Shown: piece by piece, positions 62,501 through 64,000 of the stretch
Position numbering within the stretch: position 1 is the first letter of the stretch
Layout of the letters: every line of letters starts with the position of its first letter
DNA from: Streptomyces sp. NL15-2K
GTDB taxonomy: Bacteria; Actinomycetota; Actinomycetes; Streptomycetales; Streptomycetaceae
Length of the DNA: 64,000 nucleotides
Assembly: GCF_030551255.1 (NCBI RefSeq)
Contig: NZ_CP130630.1
Span: 620,001-684,000 of the forward strand
Direction of reading: 5' to 3'
Notes under the pieces: model-generated
What the model was told of the DNA's origin: nothing
What the model saw: only the letters and a program-made list of their open reading frames with translations
The model's database searches: none
Position numbers and translations under genes: made by a program

Positions 62501-64000
62501 CGACGGGGCGGACACCGATCCGGCGGCTCTGGCCCACACCCTGCAGTCCGGGCGGGAGCCGATGGCCCACCGGCTGGCCGTGGTCTTCGGCGACCGCGCC
62601 GAGCTGCTGACCCGGCTCGACGCGTACCTGGTCGGCCGGGACGGCACGCCGGGCGTGTGGACCGGGACCGTACGGCGCGGTGCGCGGCCCTCGGCGGAGC
62701 GGGCGGAGGGCCTTGGGGCGGACCCTGAGGCGGCTCCCGAGCCGGCCCCGGAGAGGCTGGCCGCCGCCTGGGCCGCCGGCGATGCCGTCGACTGGCGGAG
62801 GCTGTACGACGGGCCGCCGCCGGCCCTGGTCGAGCTGCCGGGCTACCCGTTCGCGCGCGACAGGTGCTGGTACGAAGCGCCCAAGGGCTCTGCCCCGCAC
62901 CTCGCCCAGGAGCCGCCGACCCCCGCTCGGCCGGAGCCCGCAGGCGGGGAAACCGCCGTGCCCCAAGGAAAGGTCGTGTACGAGGAGATCACCCTCTCCG
63001 CCGACACCCCGGTCATCGCCGGCCACCAGGTCGCGGGCCAACTGCTGCTGCCCGCCCTGGCCTACATCGACCTCATCCATCAGGTGTTCCGCAGGCAGGG
63101 ACAGCCGCACGACGAGCTGGAGCTACGGGATCTGACGGCGTTGCGTCCGCTGGTGGTCACGCCTCAGGCACCCGCCCGTATCGCGCTGGACGCCCGGCCC
63201 GTCAGCCCGGACCGATGGGCGGTGCGGATCGTGGACCGCGCCGAGCCGGACGCCCCGCCCTATGCCACGGCCGAGATGGTGATGGCGGGTCCGGCCCGGT
63301 TCGCCGGTCCGCCGCGGCCCGCCGTCCCCGCGCCGTCCGCCGTGTCCGAGGACCTGGGCGCGGTCTACGACCGGGACGGCCGCCTCGGGCAGGTCTACAC
63401 CGGAGCGGTCAGGGCCGGCGGCCGGGTGTGGGAGGACACCGAGCAGCTGATCGCCGAACTCACCCCGCCCTCCGGCGCCGAGACCAGTGGCCACCTGTTC
63501 CATCCCGCGCTGCTGCTCGGCGGCGCGGTGGCGGCCGGGACGCTGCTGTCCGGCGGCGGCCGGGACGAGGAGGCGTTCTTCCTGCCGATGTACGTGGAGT
63601 CCTTCCGGGCGGCGGCGCCGCTGACCGGCCCGTGCACGGCCCGCGTCCGCCGGTCGTCGCTCAGTCTGCGGGACGAACTCGCCAGACTGACGGTCGAGTT
63701 CGTGGACGGTGACGGGCGCGTTCTCGCCGAGCTGCGCGGCCTGTCGAGCAAGCTGATCCGCTCCGGCACCCTGCCCGGCCTGCCCGGCCAGGCGCCGCGG
63801 ACAGCCTCCGCGGCCCGCCCCACGGCGGGATCGTACGGGGCGCCGGTGACGCCCACCCAGGACCGGCTGCGCCAACTCATGGCGGACGGGCTGGGCCGCG
63901 ACCCTCGGACGCTCAACCCCGACATCGGCTACTACGAGCTGGGCATCGACTCGGTCAGCGTCCTGGAGCTGGTCACCCGTCTGGAGCGGGTGCTCGGCCG
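47526..64000 (+). CDS. Trans-AT type hybrid PKS/NRPS megasynthase (3' end beyond window)
   Basis: One open frame runs from ATG 47526 to the window end (5,491 codons) with no stop; every domain checked lies in the same frame. It starts with a short charged segment (DDKRKALLRLLRG) that may be a docking helix, then a ketosynthase with no loading domain, so an upstream subunit must feed it. Order: KS1, Ser-less carrier-like insert, KR1, C-MT, ACP; C, A, PCP; KS2, DH, KR2, ACP; KS3, DH-like, ACP. No acyltransferase domain is present in any module, so malonyl units must be supplied by a separate AT (trans-AT PKS). KS Cys-His-His triads are complete in all three. The A-domain code reads as glycine. 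The predicted partial product is beta-hydroxy-alpha-methyl-acyl-Gly extended by an alkene. Translation may be coupled to the short frame upstream through ATGA. Confidence 0.93.
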   Translation, partial: MTMTTGAAGAEQPGTAGAAARHAAGRGSDMDDKRKALLRLLRGASAKPETVEGIAVIGLAGRYPRAGTPDELWARTRDGENCIQEFPPVRGPGAQPSGDGLPDGRRRWAGLMDDADAFDPLFFGIAPVEAESIDPQERIFLETVWAALEDAGHPPRRLAVENHPVGVFAGVMNSDYEWMGGQAAALGVANGARSNHWSIANRVSYVLDFRGPSLTVNTACSASLTAVHLACESLRAGECSVAVAGGVNLILHESHLRTLSDNGMTSPGDRCRAFGKGADGFVDGEGVGAVLLKPLRRAIADGDRIYGVIRASAVNSGGKTGGYTVPSPQAQAEVIRASLRRAGIDPRTIGCVEAHGTGTPLGDPIEISGLSEAFRERIDDDLAQGVERCAVGSLKSNIGHLESAAGIAGLTKMLMQLRYGTIAPSLHSAEPNPDIDLTGTPFFIPQERVPWPRPVVVRADGQRVELPRRGAISSFGGGGANAHLIVEEYRADPEAARPAVPVAAGPQLVVLSARDEERLRAYAARLAAFLESPADSPAAGAHPPRRDAEQVARVEAACLRLAAEVLGVRPDDLDPATPLGEYGCGAAELALLAKKLDGAYGERPGGISLTGSTTVQELAPLLADASADAAQAREPLADGPEQISLADLAHTLQSGREELESRLAFPAADLNEARDLLRAFASGEEAAAVVTGTAPVRRASEEDKDRLERALREGDLRTVAECWTRGAEVDWARLRPEGVVRRVGLPTYPFARKRYWLPPLPGPTASSAGQPAPLPGGQLAPPSSGQSAPVPAGPSAPPPVAQPTALPAAQPAPRPCAASLSAASPHQAGYGPSWQSGSVPLAAGLPAAEAENPAVTAAVEASAMVCYRPSWLPEQRPASDSGAGGTGAERVLILSSRDAAPLAEGIARHHRDDDTRLIDLDQDDLVRALAEAGPVDRVYHLGGIRPYGSGAAGEPGELEDSHRRGVLALFRVARHLADAGDGRRVHVKVVTSDAAAAFGDPVVNPFAAGLHGLARVLPKERPEIRAVCLDFSQRESAEDEAAHERLLAAVLDEPCDSTGRTVLWRHGVRYVPALQPVSLPEPQRPPYREHGVYVIVGGTGGIGRELTVHLAERYRARVVWISRSELGEEQRACADRARELGGEVLHLRADCRDTADLRRAADEAKARFGSIHGVVHAAMTFDPGPLAALDERAFGAALAVKADGSVATDQAFGAEPLDFMAFFSSVGALVGTAGNGTYSCAAALQDAYALHLGHRRPYPVRVIDWGYWGPVGSGARPGLREIFQDLGIGELSVTDGLLAVHRVLGNRLPQVLAINAGDGALAALGAAVAPPAELASADGTPALRTASSLLLRPRSKDAPGVGSVISGYQRLTEVCRPAVLGVFQRMGALVNPGDSHDRQELPERLGILPKYRRLYEALLNILRDAGYVAFDGGRVRLLPAGDPSRSYGPEALEPEFDRIAADHPDLASTVTLTRLFLQSYPQILRGEVRATEIMFPGSSMALVEDFYKANPLTDSFNELVRDAAGAYLEHRIGQLAPGERLRVVEFGAGTGATTETVLPVLARYADRVSYWFTDISPLFLEHAEARLRSAYGTPDFLHFRVLDLERGLQEQGFSPGTYDMVLATNVVHATRDLRATLGKAKNLLRPNGWLVLNELTEVRDSTTVVGGLLDGWWLFDDEELRLPDSPLAAPATWRRLLREQGFGDVAVTGGSDPDGRPRGQHVIVSESDGLRPVTPRPGTVDTAPAQAGQAAPVSPTGPAPSEELRHRLGTIVARCLKLDEDVDPDRPLSSYGFDSLTGMKIVSGITDEFGVTVSLGDFYDHPTLRELAQHYADVGTLGSRPLDPAPVPAPAPVSASTSVEATSTAPVPGVAPVAVPDEPPTDHPLSEGQRALWVIERMNPGTYAYNLPLAFRLDPGLDVGALRRALQSIVDRHDSLRSTIRTTDDGPVRTVAAWQELHFQQRYLAVADEAAVRDRIREEARRPFDLEHGPLLRVTLFTLGDGGQVLLLAFHHIVFDGVSIAAFLRELTAGYQDARAGRRLAAAPVAGTFADFTAWQRDMLAGPEGERLRDYWLRRLEGDIEPPALPYDRPRPALPGHRGAAVEGRIDAELVRAAREFAAERRTSLFAVLLSGYFTLLHRYTQQRGIRIGTPAAGRPSARFDDTLGYFMNMVVLQADVDPDQDFAALSGQVHRTVLEALEHAHFPLISLTEAMRQAGRTDTADLFRVAFYFQNWVEPGDRDPVRGVFDGVHQEGEFDLTLDVVEGAADCSFTLKYDPDLFDEDTVRRLGDHLLELLRSALTEPARPVGELGLLTGQERQRLEGLWQQARRDHPYDRTLPELVEEQAARRPEAIAVTYGAESLSYGALIERVDRLAAHLRERGVEPGRAVGVLVDRSQLPVALLAVLKAGGCYVPLDPTFPVDRLTYMAEDAGLHLILTTGTAQTALGGIAVPRVRMDRLDRLAEEAGAGSHGAGPVRHAGPEDTAYIIYTSGSTGRPKGVAVPHRALVNFLSSMREEPGFGPEDTLLALTTVCFDIAALELYLPLVAGGRVEIAPAEVAKDGLKLRRHLQACGATVMQATPSTWKMLLAAGWQGDQALTALCGGEALDQDTADALAARTRAAWNLYGPTETTIWSAVSRLRAGERVSLGRAVANTQLLVLDEHGRLVPPGVPGELHIGGDGLATGYVGRPELTAERFVPNPFDTSLSPRLYRTGDLVRSLPDGSLEYLGRADAQVKVRGYRVEPGEVEAALRRLAGVAEAVVVPAASAGSTGVMLRGFYTVEGGPYAGPVDPAPLRDWLPEYMVPDVLVPLKEFPQTLNGKTDRKRLGSAPLDELRAEFGDARSDARPDRAASRTQTAADAVAGEGTEDTQDTADRLADELARLVGEVAEVAADRVPRHRPLGELGLNSVGFTTLSTRIGKVFGIEVYPTAFYQHPTVAAMAEHLQHAHPALRGRYGGRPARTEPRLPATAVSAPVTSAESTRAEAGSGAAEHPPADHAVAVIGMAGRLPQSPDLDAFWRHLADGHDLIEEIPADRWDWRNVAGDPREGEHSRSRWGGFVPDVDRFDAAFFGISPREAELMDPQQRLVLEVVWTALEDAGLRPSELAGRRVGVFLGVTNSDYLEVQRAAGRGTDAHTITGAALSVIPNRVSYLLDLRGPSVAVDTACSSSLTAIHQAVSALRDGSCDLAIAGGVSLILDPSLYVALSKSEMLSEDGRCKAFDSRANGYVRGEGVGAVVLKDLAAAGRDGDPVHAVIRGSAVNHGGRTNSLTAPSPDAQADVIARAHRLAGTDPVTVGYVEAHGTGTALGDPIEVTGLRTAFTRLYEEAGRPLPDSPSCGLGSVKSNVGHLEAAAGMAGLFKVVLAMRHHTIPASLHVVEQNRYLDLDGGPFRIVTEAVPWQQRRDDRGRTLPRRAGLSSFGFGGAGAHLVLEEAPATDVVRAAAEGGQRPERPVLLVLSARSRAALAAYAERLADLLRRQDDEDAGLVDVAYTLQVARDPMPERLAVVADNREKALELLDAFTTGAADETPGVFHGRGGAARRTARPRGAAWQRYVDALLAEHDLDTLAELWVAGEEIDWRPLHQDAARPPRRVRVPTYPFERTRHWVTGDASPGAHPLLDTGVPAAGTEEFAKRLTGEEFYLRDHVAGGTPILPGVVLLEMARAAGELSRSDGLPVNRVEEVSWAAPVQVGAESPVGLRIRLSRDAKRPERTGFEVLADGGVRPHASGVLVARTAADRQPELDIAAIHARCPRQCTGEEYYRRVEETGFHYGPSFQVVEWLASGTGEALARLVMPSQLREEAGAYRFHPALMDAALQTAGSVPDGEGDHDRPTHLPYSVGAVELTADRLPNACHAYARRTDDGSSAGLKVFDILLADEDGTVLARIERFTLRALPSSDGGAEPLLCFEPYWRDSTVPAADGTALPTTLVLLDGTGDGTGRALGDALADRTGARIVPVDLAAGLDPERLLTDLAGHGDGSIGIVHLATRGGDIRQALDSGFHAALGFCRAWIGRRLGRAHYVYLHPDGADVEPAHAALSGLARTVRAEYPGLHMTSVAYATQADLPALVSAELACAEAPVEVRTDGRRRLAGAWRTATLPEAAVPSPFAAPGAHLVTGGTGGIGLHLAERLAARGAGTGAGIVLASRSEPSPEARARIARLEEGGARIMHVRADVTRREDVAALVRAARERFGRIAGVLHAAGELRDGFVLRKTRAEAEAVLAPKVLGALWLDEETRDEPLEYFVAFSSTAAALSSVGQSDYAFANGFLDHFAQRREQHCLEGTRSGRSLAVNWPLWRDGGMAMDTAAQQAMRRELGFSPLPADVALDGLERALAGRAPRLLLATGDAVVIERALGAEHTTPRGETGVPVRPANGGPGLRAGTERFLRELLAEELKMPVEDIDPDEQFDRYGIDSLLVLSLTRRLEGHFGALSKTLFFEYFTVAELAGYFLAEHAGRLPEVLGGAEQAHPAEEAHPAEEAPPAEEAPRPARTVTAAVSGSGVSGSAVTVAVPDAPAPAPTGPGDDIVIIGVSGRYPQADDLREFWRNLREGRDCVEEIPDDRWDHSRYFDPDKDAPGKSYSKWGGFLRNVDRFDPMFFRMSQLEAEHIDPQERIFLETVWHLMEDAGVTREGMAGSRTGVFVGMMYGHYQLYGVEETLRGEGVATSSSYASVANRVSYFFDFDGPSVGLDTMCSSSLVAIHLACQAIRSGDCDAAVAGGVNISSHPLKYLQLSRGGFLSTDGRCRSFGEDGDGYVPAEGSGAVLLKRRSAAEADGDRILAVIKGSAVNHGGAGKGFSVPNARAQGTLVADALARADWTPGDLDYIEAHGTGTALGDPVEVSGLLRAFRGHDVGGRKIPIGSVKSNIGHAESAAGMAAVTKVLLQFRHGVLVPSLHAERLNPNIDFEAAPLRVQRELAEWSPRTDEAGRPLPRTAAVSAFGAGGSNAHVLLEEYVPSRSHPTPEARAPFVFALSARDRSRLDAYAERMADFLRTDGADTDPAALAHTLQSGREPMAHRLAVVFGDRAELLTRLDAYLVGRDGTPGVWTGTVRRGARPSAERAEGLGADPEAAPEPAPERLAAAWAAGDAVDWRRLYDGPPPALVELPGYPFARDRCWYEAPKGSAPHLAQEPPTPARPEPAGGETAVPQGKVVYEEITLSADTPVIAGHQVAGQLLLPALAYIDLIHQVFRRQGQPHDELELRDLTALRPLVVTPQAPARIALDARPVSPDRWAVRIVDRAEPDAPPYATAEMVMAGPARFAGPPRPAVPAPSAVSEDLGAVYDRDGRLGQVYTGAVRAGGRVWEDTEQLIAELTPPSGAETSGHLFHPALLLGGAVAAGTLLSGGGRDEEAFFLPMYVESFRAAAPLTGPCTARVRRSSLSLRDELARLTVEFVDGDGRVLAELRGLSSKLIRSGTLPGLPGQAPRTASAARPTAGSYGAPVTPTQDRLRQLMADGLGRDPRTLNPDIGYYELGIDSVSVLELVTRLERVLG
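47676..53025 (+). other. Synthase module 1: KS1, carrier-like insert, KR1, C-methyltransferase, ACP
   Basis: KS1 spans residues about 51-490, with Cys220, His355 and His400. An insert at about 547-625 is carrier-like but has Ala586 where the phosphopantetheine Ser belongs (YGCGAAEL). A Pro/Ala/Gln-rich linker (nt 49820-49970) leads to KR1, with GGTGGIG at 1097-1103 and Tyr1238, but Ala1242 in place of the usual Asn. The methyltransferase has VVEFGAGTG at 1543-1551. The ACP Ser is 1795. Expected chemistry: extension, alpha-methylation and beta-ketoreduction. Confidence 0.85.
53163..56360 (+). other. Synthase module 2: condensation, adenylation (Gly), PCP
   Basis: The condensation domain carries HHIVFDG at residues 2011-2017. 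The adenylation domain has YTSGSTGRPKG from about 2488 and Lys2820 in NGKTDRK. Aligning to GrsA by eye gives pocket residues D2534, I2535, L2538, then Q, L, G, L, I, W, K, i.e. DILQLGLIWK, the standard glycine code. The PCP Ser is 2908. It should add glycine through an amide bond to the module 1 acyl chain. Confidence 0.85.
56514..60888 (+). other. Synthase module 3: KS2, DH, KR2, ACP
   Basis: KS2 has Cys3166, His3301 and His3348. The dehydratase has His3645 in DHVAGGTPILPG and Asp3813 in HPALMDA, so it is probably active. KR2 has GGTGGIG at 4117-4123, with Tyr4261 and Asn4265 complete. The HAAGELRDGF segment fits the type giving a D-configured alcohol, ready for trans dehydration. The ACP Ser is 4414. 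Expected result: an alkene next to the glycine methylene. A linker with three 18-bp repeats (60924-60977) follows. Confidence 0.85.
61098..64000 (+). other. Synthase module 4 (partial): KS3, DH-like domain, ACP
   Basis: KS3 has Cys4692, His4827 and His4867. The following DH-like domain keeps His5167 in HQVAGQLLLPA but has Leu5331 where the catalytic Asp belongs (HPALLLGGA). The fold is therefore inactive as a normal dehydratase, or acts as a double-bond isomerase. No KR is seen before the ACP, whose Ser is 5476 and which is cut by the window edge. Such DH-without-KR modules are often double-bond-shifting modules in trans-AT systems. Confidence 0.8.

Overview
The window looks like Streptomyces (or a close actinomycete) chromosome. 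GC is very high, most codons end in G or C, GTG and TTG starts are common, and most starts have GGAGG-like ribosome binding sites. Families typical of the genus are present: ROK and RpiR regulators, an ANTAR-GAF-PAS-SpoIIE phosphatase, a LuxR regulator of the LAL class, and an IS110-type element. No tRNA, rRNA or CRISPR array was seen.

Layout. (1) 0-4 kb: a sugar ABC binding lipoprotein, a ROK repressor and a divergent BadF-type sugar kinase, with two candidate operators. (2) 4-16.5 kb: mixed housekeeping and regulatory genes: a Tat-exported PAP2/haloperoxidase fused to a beta-strand repeat, a GT39-like membrane mannosyltransferase, a DUF3662 protein, an RpiR regulator, an ABM-domain membrane protein, the SpoIIE phosphatase, a flavin reductase, a peptidoglycan-binding protein, a TetR regulator with two matching palindromes, and a DUF35-type OB-fold protein. 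(3) 16.7-40 kb: an ion, stress and repair island: a GH65 phosphorylase, an NhaD/ArsB-type transporter, an IS110-type element, CBS and GNAT proteins, a site-2 protease, TrkA/TrkH potassium uptake, a SulP transporter with a possible leader peptide, a double USP, archease and RtcB, a short aconitase, YihY, a CPBP protease, CopZ behind a CsoR-type operator, a DUF2218 protein and a TetR-methyltransferase fusion. (4) 40.3-64 kb: a biosynthetic locus that continues past the right edge.

The biosynthetic locus is the most interesting part. A LAL regulator and a complete carboxylic acid reductase lie on the minus strand, divergent from one uninterrupted reading frame that runs from 47526 past 64000 (over 5,490 residues). 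That frame is an AT-less (trans-AT type) PKS/NRPS hybrid. Its visible order is KS, Ser-less carrier-like insert, KR, C-methyltransferase, ACP; C, A, PCP; KS, DH, KR, ACP; KS, DH-like, ACP. Residues lining the A-domain pocket read as the classic glycine code. The expected intermediate is a beta-hydroxy-alpha-methyl acyl group amide-linked to glycine and then extended as an allylic alkene, a pattern that recalls oxazolomycin/inthomycin-type compounds. This product logic is inference. An 860-bp control region with several repeat families separates the regulator from the synthase.

How the genes may work together: regions 1-3 appear to be separate short operons with local regulators. The TrkH-TrkA-membrane protein-protease run and the USP-SseB pair are the clearest operons. 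In the biosynthetic locus the LAL protein is the obvious candidate activator of the synthase, and the reductase is a candidate tailoring or precursor enzyme.
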